Below are positions 1 through 11,537 of a DNA stretch of 40,668 nt, one piece after another. A program made the position numbers and the translations under genes. The stretch's first letter is position 1; the number at the start of each line of letters is the position of its first letter. The notes under the pieces are model-generated. The model was not told the origin of the DNA. It ran no database searches and was given only the letters and a program-made list of their open reading frames with translations. The stretch comes from Phoronis australis (lineage: Eukaryota > Phoronida > Phoronidae): assembly GCA_002633005.1 (NCBI GenBank), contig NMRA01000509.1, positions 117,913-158,580 of the forward strand, read 5' to 3'.

Positions 1-424
1 CTAGTGGCCCTAGTTAGCCAAAAACAGATCAGTGCTACTGTAACAGTATAAGACAAAAACAACCAAACAAAACTGTTATACTTCCTCCTAGTGGCCCTAG
101 TTAGCCAAAAACAGATCAGTGCTACTGTAACAGTATAAGACAAAAACAACCAAACAAAACTGTTATACTTCCTCCTAGTGGCCCTAGTTAGCCAAAAACA
201 GATCAGTGCTACTGTAACAGTATAAGACAAAAACAACCAAACAAAACTGTTATACTTCCTGCTAGTGGCCCTAGTTAGCCAAAAACAGATCAGTGCTACT
301 GTAACAGTATAAGACAAAAACAACCAAACAAAACTGTTATACTTCCTGCTAGTGGCCCTAGTTAGCCAAAAACAGATCAGTGCTACTGTAACAGTATAAG
401 ACAAAAACAACCAAACAAAACTGT
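1..424. repeat. 87-bp minisatellite, about 4.9 copies
   Basis: The unit starting CTAGTGGCCCTAGTTAGCC recurs at 1, 88, 175, 262 and 349, giving an exact 87-bp period with almost no divergence; a C/G change just before the unit start is the main difference. The last copy breaks off near 424. The array begins at base 1, so it probably continues upstream. Each unit holds a short perfect palindrome, TACTGT-A-ACAGTA. No coding potential was seen. It lies downstream of the last visible GSAP exon, probably in an intron. Confidence 0.95.
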
Positions 425-503
425 GTTAATAGCAAAAATGACTGGTAATGGCTGTTATAGCAAATTTCTATACGGAATGGTTTAGTCTCCTTACTATCTG
501 CAT

Positions 504-1014
504 GACGGCATTTTTCCGTTCAGTGACTACAATACGTAGAGGGTTGTGAGCGTGTGATAACATCTAGCTTCATTGTGAACTGCCAAGCACAGACTTTTTG
601 CAATGTGTGGTATGACAACAGGCAGGCCAATTATCTACCATGTTTATTACAGACCATTTGTGAACACAGTCAAACCAAGAGCGAATTGGTACAATCGGAA
701 AGATTGTCGCAACTTCGGTCGTAGTTGGGCAATTTTGGCAATTCAAAACTAAGCAGGATCACCATTTGACGAAGATTTCAGAAAATGCTATTGGTTTATG
801 TTCATTTGTTATAGTAGCACAGCCCAGTCAGGGTAGATATGATTTTACTGGAGATTAGAGCAATAATTGAACAAAAGAGAGCTGACCCTCCAACCATAAA
901 TGCCAGAATGGAGTTAATCAGTCGCGTAAGACATTGGGTACAGGAGTGATCTTCCCAACTTGTTGTTGGGCTATAGAATCGAACAAGTTTGGAGCAACGG
1001 AAAACGCCGTAATG
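504..1014 (+). repeat. Left arm of a 0.5-kb inverted repeat pair
   Basis: The reverse complement of this segment matches 4763-5295 along its whole length, with scattered substitutions and small indels (roughly 80% or more identical by eye). Shared landmarks are AGGGTTGTGAGCGTGTGAT, CTTCCCAACTTGTTGTTGGG and AACGCCGTAATG. No coding capacity or target duplication was recognised. It is probably one member of an interspersed repeat family. Confidence 0.8.
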
Positions 1015-1698
1015 GTCCTATTAATTCCCCATCATTCTCGGTCATGAAAGGAGGTTGCTTTGGAAATGAATTACGATTTCACCCAGCCGTCATGACAGGC
1101 AATTCCGGGATTTTCTGTCGGAATACTTTTGGCACGTGCTGGATGTATTTCCATCATTAAGGAAAATTCGCTAGTTTAGAACGAATCATTTTGATATTGT
1201 CAATTGAAAATTGTTACTTAGGCCACCATTGGGGGTAACCATCATCGAAGCACACTGATTAACTCAAACACGTAATATTGTAAAAATTGCAAATTCTAAA
1301 TTGCCCCGTGGATTGCAAAAAAGTGCATTTCTATTCCTATTGTGAGTAAAAATCGTTTCATATTACTACTGGTTGATCAATCATCACAAAAATTGTTCGC
1401 ATTTGGGACTAAGAGAAATAACATAGTGGCTAAAATTGTGCCAATGGTTGCATATCATTGGTGTTGTTCACACTATAGGCTTTAAATTTTGAAATTTATA
1501 TACAAGGCCAGTGAAAGTCTGTAGTACTTTGTGAACTCTGCTCTTTGGGACCAACAACTGTCCCAGTTGGCTTACTAAGTAAACACACCTAACAAAGGGT
1601 TTATGACCCTGGCTGAGAAGTTCATTGTTTTATTGCTCCCCATGAATTTTGAATAGCCCAGCCTGTAATGGAATAATGCACAGACAAATGAAACTTAC

Positions 1699-1878
1699 CC
1701 CTACTGAGTGGGACATCCCTGAATGAAACTGTATGCAGCAGACTGCCGGACAGTAGCCTGCATCGTGGCCTTTCCTCTTCTTAAAATGGAGGTAGTAAAG
1801 TCGTTGCGTTGCTGTCTCCCACTGAGACCAAACAAACTTTCCCTGCAGCTGTTCTGTGCGTGGCTGAGCAGACATGAT
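1699..1878 (-). CDS. GSAP: GSAP coding exon 8
   Basis: A 180-nt exon with acceptor GCTACAG and donor GGG|GTAAGT. It encodes GKFVWSQWETATQRLYYLHF followed by a Cys-rich stretch ending CCIQF; vertebrates have FVWAQWD-x-SEQRLYYI and KCIQF. About seven residues (GHDAGYC region) look inserted relative to vertebrates. No following exon was found between 1 and 1690. Confidence 0.88.
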
Positions 1879-4800
1879 CTGTAGCAGCAAACATCAAACG
1901 ACGTTTGAATGCAAACTAAGATCACACAAATGTTACTATGTGGTCACAAAAAACAATCCGACCGCCACATAACCTCTGTGTACAAATTCCAGGTACCCAA
2001 CCTCCCAGACATTTAGAAATACATGATTGTGAGTTCCCATTAACTGAGGGTTCTTGTCTAATTAACATATTTTACTGATCACGTAGCTGCATGTTTTGCT
2101 TCTCAAGCACTGCAATTATTCTGTTCAAACATATAAATTTTGCTAAATCACAATTAAAAAGCCTATATCATAAAAAGTTACAAATACAGCCAAAGAGGGC
2201 ATGGTTGCGCTTAAAAATAACCTTAGGTGCATGCATCTAAGAATACTGCGTGCAGTACAATAAGCTAGGAGATAGTTATTTTTTGAAAATAAGTAGAATG
2301 ACATAAATGTAAACGTACGCAAAGACAATCAACATCTGTTGACTTACCACTTTGCTCCCAGCTCTAGCAAATGGAATGTGGTAAAGCCCGATGGCTGAAA
2401 ACAACAGGGCAGTAAACAATAACTATTACGGTAAAGTTGCACGATTTTCAGATGGCTCGCCATTTTGGAACAAGAATAAGTATTTCAAATAAGTTTTCCA
2501 TAGTCCATAAAATTCGTACAAGGTCCAAAAACTGTTTTTCAATGGTCCACAAATTTCAGACAATGTCATAAATATCGGAATTCTGTCTCCCAAATTTCGG
2601 ACAAAGAAAATCTTAGAAATGTTAATTTCAGATCGACGAAACTCTCATGCCGCTCAAGTGTTCAATGGATGATTACTACTCTATAAGGCTTGAACCCAAG
2701 AATCGGTGTAACAGGCACTGCAATTTTTACCTAGTTGATAACACGGCAGTGTAACTCGATTGTTTCTCAAGTCTGCCGTGCATTTATCTTGTGTTTCACG
2801 CTTTATCTATGAAAAGAATCACCGAGTCCAGCACAACGAAAATTTCTGACAAAAGATGGGAAATACACCGAAGGCTGCAATTTTTCATTTTAGTGCGATT
2901 GACTAATAATGTTCGATTTCCTACTGTGACAATGAAATATGCATGCCTGATATCTTTACGGAACTTCTTAGTTTTTAAACATCTTCTGACTAATCGCTGT
3001 GTCCTTTGAAAATGCTGTTGTGACTAAAAACTGCTGACAACGCGTTTGGATTTTATTAATATTGTTAGTTGAAAGGAGCTATAGACCCGATTTCCATCAC
3101 AAAACCCAAGTTTGATTTAGGCCAAATGCTATTGATCTCAAACTATTCCTTGCTCAGAAGCAGCTATCAATTTTGGGCTTGGAAAGAATATAACTTAGAA
3201 TGGTTTGAGACCAGCCTCTATATTAAGTTCAATTGTAACGGTGAGTCATTTCATCTGCAGAGCATGGTCAGAAGAAGTAAGAGACTACCAGCTCCTTAAA
3301 GACCAGACATCATTTCTCATCAGAGTAAGAGAAACGTTGAGACCAACGGTAAGTGGTCTAAATCAAAAGAAAGTTTCTAACACGGATTATGGATGCATTC
3401 AAAGCTGCAGTGAATGTAACCTTTAACCTAAACTTCACCAGAGCTCTCTACACATTCCTTTCTCACTGACGCTTCAGAAGAACTGACAGTTTGTTATTAC
3501 TCAAGACCATGCATGATGCATTAAATGACCCACAGAATCATGCCAATTTACTTGGGCTGGTCTTTGGCAATTTGTGCTAAAGTTTTGGTAATCTCAAGCC
3601 CAAAAAGCCTTTCACATCAGACACAATTGTCCATGATACAGAAAGCAATCATAATCAAAAGTTGTTTAGATGGATGGCAGGTAAACACCGGCTTTGGATA
3701 CAGATACTGGTGAGTTGATTGATGACAAAAAAGTCTTCAAATCTTTACCCTTCCATTTAAAGGACTGGTTAGAACAGAATTGCTGACTCTTGGTAGTTAG
3801 AGAAGAAACACATTCATATGTACAAACATGTTTGTCTCATAACAAGGGAACTTTGTCTGGTAAGATTTAAGAGAAATTTACATGAACATCTAATACAGAC
3901 ATTGCAAACAAGCTCTCAACAAGAAAACCCACCATGTGATTAAACACTGCAACAATAACTGCTCACAATATTTCTGTTCGTCAACCCCAGCAATCTGCAA
4001 AGAAGCTAAACCAATCACTCACACTCTCTGTGCAGTTGTACCACCAGGTGGCACTCCTTGGCAGCGACTGCATCCTGTGGTGCAGGAGGGCTGCCATAAA
4101 TGAACTGTGACCGCAAATAGCGATACCTGTCAATGTTCAGCGAGAATACACGACTCTGCGGCTGGATCTCTGCTAAGAACAGTTTGTAGACATCTGCAAG
4201 GACGAGAAATTGAGAAATGTCACAAAGGTCACATGCAGAGGTCAATGAGTCAGAGGTCAAACCAAACAGATGTTTTCGGATCACCATTATGTGTGGTGAG
4301 AAATCCATAAAAGATGGAGGATGTGGAAAGTTACCTTGCGTTAGATTCTGGGCCTAAGTTGGCAACCAGACAAGGCGACTTCAGACTATATTTGGCGACC
4401 TGGTGGCACTCCATGAAGTCACAATCCAAACATCTGAGCATGAAGAAAAGACAAGGAAGTCGAAATTGTTCAGCAGAAATCAAAAAGGCCCGTTTATAAG
4501 TCATACACAGGCAATGTGTGCCGATCGCCTGCTTTTGCTTTAGGAGGTGAGCTTGCATGGAATACTGGACCTGAGAGGCAGGGAATTGGTTATTACCAAG
4601 ACACTCCATAATTTTCTGTTCAACTAAAAAAAATTTTTCTGGTCCGACACTGTGTCATTTACAGTACGCAGGATGGTATGCAGAGCCACACAACATCAAA
4701 ATGCATCCTGAGAACTTCACAAGTTTTGAGTGACATCAGAGTCACTTGCAAACGCACCCAAGCATTACGGCGTTTTCCCGTTGCTCCCAACTTGTTAGAT

Positions 4801-7800
4801 TCTATAGCCCAACAACAAGTTGGGAAGATAACCCCTGTAGCCAATGTCTTACAATACTGATTAACTCCATTCTGGCATTGATGGTTGGAGGGCCAGCTCT
4901 CTTTTGTTTGATAATTGCTCTAATCTTCAATAAGATTGTATCCAGCCTGACTGGGAAGTGCCATTAAAAATAAAAGTTAAGTTATAACACATTTTAACAT
5001 AAACCAATAGCATTTCTGAAATCCTTGTCAAATGCTGATCATGCTTAGTTTTTGAATAACCACAATCGCCCAACAGCAACCAAAGTTACGACTATCTAGT
5101 CTTTCCGAACGTACCAATTTGCTCTGGGTTTGATTGTGTTAACATGTTGTCTGTAATAAGCCTGGTAGATAACTGGCCTGCCTGTTTTCATACCAGACAA
5201 AAGACGGTGCTTGGCAGTTAACACAGAAGCTAGATGCCATCACACGCTCACAACCCTTTACGTCTGGTAAAGTCACTGAACCGGACAATGCCGTCTTGAT
5301 TGTGACCTAACAGCCAGGATGTGACCTGGGATCTGCATGCCAGAACATGTAGACGGGAGCAATCATATTGTCTTTTTTGAAAGTTAAAGCGATTTGACCA
5401 TGGGGCTAAGATCTAGGGCCACCAGAAATTTCTTTGCAATCAAGTTGACCGTTGCGGAGTCTTAGTGGCTGATAACAGAATTTGGCTGAAGGTATTAATA
5501 TGTAGAAATTATTACTTAATTAATACACGTAACTTCACAATGAAAGTAATTTGGTGTCACAATTAAAACCAACTTCATAAATAAAGCTATCAGTTGTGTT
5601 GAAGATAGGCGTGCAAGTGAAATCTTCACATTTTTACCTAGTTCACTAAAACATATATAATGTCATAAGACAGATACTTAACACATATATTAATTAAACA
5701 TAATTAGCAAGGAAAACTCACCTGAAGAAAAGGTGCTTGGGTTGAGGGGACAATCATCGCCAATTCCAATCCCCCCCACACTGCCTCATATCGGCAAATT
5801 AACATTTTTCTGATTAAAAGGTTAAGGAATCCTTACTTTAAGAGGAATTCTTTAATAATTGGAGGGTACTTGAACCTGGTGATGGGAATATCATGTGATT
5901 TTCAAACAGTTTTCACAGGGGAAATGGGGCCAGTATTCATCCCCAAAACCCAGGTATCAAAGTTCTACTAAGTGAACACGTCAAAATCAAAAAGCTATTT
6001 TCTCACCTTTTCTCTGTTTTTCTTTGCTCTCTGCATTTTCCTGAAGTGTTTCTTCAGATGACAATGTGGTGAAACCTAGGAATTTTTAAACCACTGATTG
6101 CAGTAAACAAATTGTAATACTAGGAAAATTTGGAAAGTTAACATAATTTGAAATTCTGAGTTAGACAGAACACAGCTCCTTCTAAATTACCGGTAGAGAA
6201 AAAATGCAGAACTCGATCTGAATGACTCATCTTGTTCAATCAACCATTGATACTTCAAAGCAGTTTTCTATTACAAAAACATAAGACAAAAAGGCCACCT
6301 ACTAAATTGGCCTTAGAAGAGTTTAAGCGCAATCACATGGTGAGTAAAAACAGTCTCCTATTTAAGAAAGTCATGCAGAGTCAGTTCAAAACACGACCCG
6401 GGAACTCACGACCTCCATCTCCAGTAACAGTGAACTACTGCTTTGTTCAAATCCAGAAAATCGCCTTTTAATTCACAATGGTGAGTGGTCCAAATTAAAA
6501 CTTAACTTTTGACAGAAAACACAGTTTCAAGCCACATTAATTTCAATTTAAAACATTAAAGTTGAGGGCTGGAGTAAAAATCAAATTTTGATCAAGACAC
6601 TTTCTTCAAACAGCAAAACACAAATTGAACTAACTGGGCAATGTGTACGCAGATCCTAATTAACATGACAGTTTGTCTTCCTCTGTCACAAACTACAATT
6701 AGGATGTACTCAGAGACAGCTTTCTTTTCTCACATGCCACGTTTTAAGGAACAACATGTCTGTTGTCTCACAGACCACTGTTCAATGACTTCCAGCCAAT
6801 GATGCACAAAGTGAATTTGAGAATGTGCAGCATAGAAAATCACTACAGAAAATAATGTGATTCATCCGAACAGAGTTCATCAAAAAAATGTAGTGCTCAT
6901 GAGAACTGTGGTTGGTGAGAATGATTGTGCTGTTCAAGACAGAGATGAAGACTAGCTGACTAGGTTGAGGTTAATTACTTACACAAGAATGTTCTTTCTT
7001 CATTAATAGTGGCACAAACTGTTTTGACTATTTGCTCATGTACGAAGACAACCTAAAAGACATAAAATTACATACTTTACAAAGAGCGTAAAAGTTCAAC
7101 CTTTTCAAAGCAAAAATCAGGCAATGTAAGACACCACAAAATTTTCCCTCCAAGAATGAGACAAAAGCAAATTATTGAGAGACTACACTACAAAATTGAC
7201 CAGTCTTGGTGGTTTCATAAAAACATGCTGACAACAACAACGTGTTATTTCTTAAACTACAGTTATCACTCTGACGCCAGTATACTTGATGGTTCATGAC
7301 ACCACCACTGATATCTGGCTTGTTGTTTCATGCTCCTTCACTTGATCCGCACAGCTGACAAAATAATAATCTACAAATCTAAATAAAATTTAGTAAATGC
7401 TGTGAGGAGTAAGTTGGAGCACTGATTGACAAAATGACCCCACACTTCGTTTCATGTCTGGCGATTGCAACAGTTTACTGAAACTCATCGTCATCATAGT
7501 TAGTAGCAAGGTGGCCATTACGTTGACATACAACATTCGAGCACAAGCTCGATACATGATTGGAAGTAGACAGGCGGAAGTTGGGACTGTTACTGCCTCA
7601 GGTTTTCAAGTTTTAACTTTAATTCAAAAACCTTAATTCTGAAATTTGCAATATGTTGGTTCATGCACTGGTTGCTAAGGTTTTCGATTCCTTTGTGTCC
7701 TGACAATAAACAAATCTGTATCTGTTAAGCTTCGTATAAAGCAGACATTCACTCACTCTGTGCTTTGAAGAGGAAGGTTCATACACAGCAAAGTGTGTTA

Positions 7801-9439
7801 CCACAATGGGATCCTGCAAAAGACGATAACAAAGTAAACAAAAGCATAAAAGAAACAAATGATGTTTTTGTTATAAACACACAGGCACAAAAACTACGTA
7901 GACATAAGTGATACACAAATTGTCTTCGCCATATTTTGATGTCATAGTTGAAAACTTCTGAACCATGTTTGGAAATCTTGAGCTATGTTTCAAAAGCTCT
8001 GAGCCATGTTTGAATTCTGCAGCCATGTTTGAGAAGTTTTTTTCTACTTTGCAAAAGACATGGTCGAAATGGTAGTACATACTGACTGCACGAATTTCGT
8101 ACTCTCTTCCAGTACAGTGTAGGCATGTATGATATATACTAGTACATTTCGTAAACCCTCAGCTGTCAAGTTTGAATTTTCTGTTATAGAGAACACCAAT
8201 AGACTATAAAAACAAACTTTATTTTTCCAGGCAGATTGTACAAATAAAAAATCTGTATACTTGGGCTTCATGCACCCTAGCAAGTGAAGAACTCATGCAC
8301 ATAACATTGATCAGTAAGTTGTTTTTTTTTTCAAACTTAATCAGCAGTTTCAAGCCTAGTTCTTTATCTATCTAACATCTGTAGGAGAAAATATGCTACC
8401 ACCACATCACCTTCAACCAGCCTAGCTGCTTTAACAGTAATTGTTGAGCTCGGTGTTTTAACAGTAAGAGTGTACAGTACAAAAAAGCCGACACTTCGCT
8501 ACTTTTGTAATTGATTTCCAGTGAATAAGCCAACACTAGCCTGCCTTACCCTACTCATATTCCAATCAACACGTGGTGCATAGTGCTCTAACAAGAGAGA
8601 CGTCTCTTGCTATAGAAGAGGACAATGAGTGTGAGGAATGACCGGCCAACTAGTCGTCAACTTATCTAACCCTTGAAAGGTCAACAATGAAGTAAGTTTT
8701 TCAGACAAAATAACAGTTTATTCAGAAGACTTCTATTGACAATTCAATTGCACAACTTTTTCTTTACGAAATCGAGCAGCCTGGCTAACTATGGGTCTTA
8801 ATTGTATGCAGCAGAAGTCTTCAACCACTTTTACTTCTTTTTAATTTTTGATCACATGTCACATGCAGAGTACAGTTCTCTCAGTTGTGGGCATTAATCA
8901 GTAAAAACTGGTCCTTCCTATGGATCAATTACCAAATGAACTGGAACAACACTGGCTTAATTGTTGGAGTACATGCATTCAGCCCCAGGCTCATGAGTCA
9001 TGCGAACTAATAATTACCTGTAGATTATAAGGGGAGAAATCATTCCATGAGTACAGCAAGGTGCCATCTCTTTCTTGCCCCAGTAAAGAGATTTCTGGCC
9101 TTTCAATAGCTACAATACAATAAACATGAATGGCATTAATTCAATGGTAAGCAACAACTTGAACAAGCATTGACAGCAATCACAGTGGCAAAGGCAAGAC
9201 TCACATTTATGACAATCCAATCTCCAATGAGTATTCCAAAATAATTTTTATGGAATAAAGTATGTTGTACCAGCAAAATGGACTAACCTATGTCCGAGCG
9301 ATACTCGATAATAGGATAAAACAGGCAACCGGCTCAAATATTTTCAGTCCTCACCTGTTTGCGCAGTAGGGGGTCGCTGGCTTTGCACGAATTGATGCAC
9401 ATCTTTTATGACATCAAAGGTTTCCGTAAAATCAATCAT
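1699..9439 (-). CDS. GSAP: Gamma-secretase-activating protein (GSAP/pigeon) homologue, N-terminal eight exons
   Basis: Eight exons on the minus strand join in unbroken phase to 257 codons: 9355-9439, 9018-9109, 7757-7813, 6983-7052, 6007-6075, 4023-4193, 2348-2394 and 1699-1878. Each is bounded by AG acceptors and GTGAGN/GTAAGN-type donors. The product follows the N-terminal GSAP domain in order: a start like the vertebrate one (FDVIKDVHQFV), then LLGQERDGTLLYSW, KTVCATINEERTFL, FLAEIQPQSRVFSLN and the hallmark FVWSQWETATQRLYYL. In vertebrates GSAP binds gamma-secretase and the APP C-terminal fragment; Drosophila pigeon is the related fly gene. The C-terminal half, including the region of the 16-kDa active fragment, lies beyond the left edge. 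The start M at 9439 is chosen because it aligns with the family start; an in-frame M at 9529 is an alternative. The identification rests on recalled family sequence, not a search. Confidence 0.88.
2348..2394 (-). CDS. GSAP: GSAP coding exon 7
   Basis: A 47-nt micro-exon between acceptor TTGTTTTCAG and donor GTG|GTAAGT. It encodes SIGLYHIPFARAGSKV and keeps phase between exons 6 and 8. It corresponds to the vertebrate IEQFRIHVAQEDGNRVV region. Confidence 0.75.
4023..4193 (-). CDS. GSAP: GSAP coding exon 6
   Basis: A 171-nt exon, acceptor TCCTTGCAG, donor AGT|GTGAGT. It encodes VYKLFLAEIQPQSRVFSLNI then RYRYLRSQFIYG, aligning with vertebrate LLVEIHPVNNVKVL and IWVQFLYP. On the plus strand it also carries CCACCAGGTGGCAC at 4041-4054, a full match to the CTCF consensus, which may be chance. 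Confidence 0.88.
4763..5295 (-). repeat. Right arm of the 0.5-kb inverted repeat pair
   Basis: Inverted copy of 504-1014, about 20 bp longer because of small indels; one small insertion sits near 4960-4985. It lies in GSAP intron 5, so the two arms flank exons 6-8. Confidence 0.8.
6007..6075 (-). CDS. GSAP: GSAP coding exon 5
   Basis: A 69-nt exon with acceptor TTCCTAG and donor AAAG|GTGAGA. It completes a Cys codon from exon 4 and encodes FTTLSSEETLQENAESKEKQ, a low-complexity acidic/basic linker like the one at this point in vertebrate GSAP. Confidence 0.8.
6983..7052 (-). CDS. GSAP: GSAP coding exon 4
   Basis: A 70-nt exon (23 codons plus 1) with acceptor TCTTTTAG and donor GTAAGT. It encodes QIVKTVCATINEERTFL, which parallels vertebrate QVFSCSVNSERTLL. 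Confidence 0.86.
7757..7813 (-). CDS. GSAP: GSAP coding exon 3
   Basis: A 57-nt phase 0-0 exon with acceptor TTTTGCAG and donor AGA|GTGAGT. It encodes DPIVVTHFAVYEPSSSKHR. Confidence 0.82.
9018..9109 (-). CDS. GSAP: GSAP coding exon 2
   Basis: Acceptor TTGTAG, donor CAG|GTAATT, 92 nt (2+90). It encodes PEISLLGQERDGTLLYSWND, matching the vertebrate LHVLNVERNGNIIYTY segment. Confidence 0.85.
9355..9439 (-). CDS. GSAP: GSAP coding exon 1
   Basis: Twenty-eight codons plus one base, from ATG at 9439 to a CAG|GTGAGG donor. It encodes MIDFTETFDVIKDVHQFVQS and a short tail, resembling the FDL-x-KDVL opening of vertebrate GSAP. It ends in phase 1. Confidence 0.8.
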
Positions 9440-10490
9440 TACCAGGAATAACCAGATTACATGAGCACCTAAAGTCAGATGGCAAGTAGTACCGTACAGC
9501 AAATAGAACCTATTGATGTTTACCAACACCTAGCCCTCCCCACATATCACATGCTGAACCGCTTATGTCGTCAGCAATTCAAAATAATTATGAACTAGTT
9601 CAGCACAACTTTCGTATTGCAGCCGAAAGTACATTGAAGAGGTAATCAAGTGTATTGTCTGAACGCCTCGGGTTATTCCAGTTAATTTTGTAAAATATTA
9701 TAATGATTTTTTTCATTTGATTGGAGCGGCATGCGCATAATAATGCGCAGAAAGTTCTTAATAGCCACCCAAAGGTCGCCAGGAATGTTTATTCTGATAC
9801 GCGAGGTGAGAGTGCTCGGGAGAATTTGTTCTCAACCTTTGCCAATTAGAGTTAGTGTAGGCAATGATTTTAAAGCAAAATGTTAAGAAGTATTTCAACT
9901 CAAAGATGGAATAATTGATGCCCCCTACACCTGGCCCGGCCACATGAGCCTCAAAACTATACCGCGGGCGCTGGTGTTAGTCACTCAGCGTCCGTAGCTC
10001 GCCCCATTGCATATTGTATTACGTAAAAGTGTATTGGGGACGATCAGAAGCTAAGGACGCCTGTGGTGCCAGTGAAATTGCCCTTGCTCTTGACCTCACG
10101 TAGGGTTGGTTGACCAACTAAATCACGGAAGACTTACGGGCTATTTTTACAAGACAATGTGTAACTTAAAAGCCCAGAAAACCTGACGTGACGATTGTCT
10201 GCCTGACTACTCCGAAAGCATGCATCTCTGTGTTGTGTGCCCCCAAAGTTAAACCCCAGTAATATGATGCACATTAAGAAACACATGGTTCGTTGGTATC
10301 TTGTAGATGGACAATGCTTCTGTACATCAACTGGCAAAAACAGGTGTCGCTGTCTTCCCTTGACGTCACGATTTTTCCTACTGGCAGTTATTTGATTAAC
10401 AATGTCTTTACAGCATTGAAAAATTGGCTGAAATGATTTTAAATGTTTTAAGGACAGAAACTGGTAATTGGCTTAAATCCTCCTGAAAAC
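9440..10490. other. Upstream region of GSAP, probable 5' UTR and promoter
   Basis: No coding exon is evident. The stretch around 9955-10030 is richer in CpG than its surroundings (ACCGCGGGCGCTGG, CAGCGTCCGTAGCTCGCCCC) and lies about 0.5 kb upstream of the GSAP start, so a promoter there is plausible. This is inference from composition only. Confidence 0.3.
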
Positions 10491-10494
10491 TTAA

Positions 10495-10810
10495 AGGCGA
10501 AGGCAACCTTTTTTTGTGTCACTTTTAGCAAAAATAAGGTTCGTTGATTATCCCAGACACATTTTTCACTTAACTACAGTTTTTCGTAATTTGATTAATT
10601 TCTCGTCCTCTATTCCGGAAGTGACGTTTTGGGAAGCAAGAGTTTCGTGCCAATTTCTTTTCATTATAGTCTGACTGTGAGCACTGTCGAGTCACTGATC
10701 ATCGTTCTACCTCGGTTGTGATAAGTTCGGTCGTCGATTGCTTTTGTTTACAAGTCAGTCAACATGCCACGCTGTTGCTGCGTGCCGGGATGTACTCATT
10801 ATCGTCTCAC
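10495..10810 (+). repeat. Left long terminal inverted repeat of the Kolobok element
   Basis: About 316 bp that match the reverse complement of 11524-11835. It includes the ATG and first ~16 codons of the THAP reading frame (to ACTCATTATCGTCTCAC), so coding sequence is part of the inverted repeat. Confidence 0.85.
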
Positions 10811-11537
10811 ACACGCTTTGGGTAGCTTGCGTCGCTTTCCGAAGGATGACACATTTCGCCGTACTTCTCTAGCTCGTTCAGGTGAAGAACGCAGCATTAC
10901 CCGTCCATGCAAGGTACAAAGCAGTGTAGGGTTACCGAGTGTTTGGCAAGCATTTTCTGCCTTCAGATTACGACAGAGATATGTACGCTGAATTGATGAA
11001 GGTCCCTGCGAAACAACGCCTGAAGAAGGGTACCATACCGTCGCTGTTGATTCCCGGCAGTGCCCCGTCGCCAACCCCGAGAAGTGCGTTTTTGAAGCGA
11101 GAAGCCTCGCGAGCTGTGGCCACTATATACAGTGACTGGGGGCACTTCATGTACTGTCACCCGTGCATCCGAACATACCCCATTGCATGCAATGCTGGGA
11201 ACTAGCAGTGATTCGCCCTGTGCTGTTGTCTCTAGTCCAGAGCCTGTAAGCAGCCGTGCAGCGATGTTGAGTAGTGGGAGTGAATACAGGCCCAGTTCAA
11301 CACCCAGTGAAGAGGACAGTTCGTCATCCAATGAACAGATCGGTGAGCCTAAGTTTGATAAGTTTATTGTGGACTTGTATTGGAGCTATTTAGAAGGTGC
11401 CAGGTGTGTGGCGAGGGAGTCACACGGCGGGATCTAAGCTGTTTGGGTGCTCAGATCACCCTCCAGTCGGAGTGTGTCGCGGGACACTCGGGCAAGTGGC
11501 CGGGGACACTTCTTCCTCTGTACGTGAGACGATAATG
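10764..11537 (+). pseudogene. Broken Kolobok transposase N-terminal region (THAP domain)
   Basis: The frame opens MPRCCCVPGCTHYRL with the first THAP Cys pair, then RRFPKDDTFRRTS where most THAP domains have W before L. After a frame change near 10915 it continues VFGKHFLPSDYDRDM; the expected C of the C-x2-H pair is F here. A Ser-rich linker follows in a third frame (11132-11382), then ELFRRCQVCGEGVTRRD and ECVAGHSGKWPG (11383-11537), a Cys/His motif usual in Kolobok-type proteins. At least three frame changes and two lost key residues rule out a functional product; the catalytic part is absent. Confidence 0.75.

Larger units (their letters stand above)
1879..9354 (-). other. GSAP introns 1-7
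   Basis: Seven introns separate the exons; the longest runs (4194-6006, 2395-4022 and 7814-9017) are 1.2-1.8 kb. Apart from the inverted-repeat arm at 4763-5295 I saw no gene, RNA or recognisable element in them. Short open frames here lack splice or family support. Confidence 0.6.

Noticed and set aside
1-424. CRISPR-like repeat-spacer array
   Set aside because: Whole 87-bp units repeat with no variable spacers, and the genome is animal.
504-5295. A 4.8-kb DNA transposon with long terminal inverted repeats
   Set aside because: The interior holds conserved GSAP exons in phase with exons outside it, and no transposase or target duplication was seen.
10764-10991. An intact THAP-domain host gene
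   Set aside because: It lies inside TTAA-flanked inverted repeats, loses the frame and key zinc ligands, and a second damaged copy exists at 17751.
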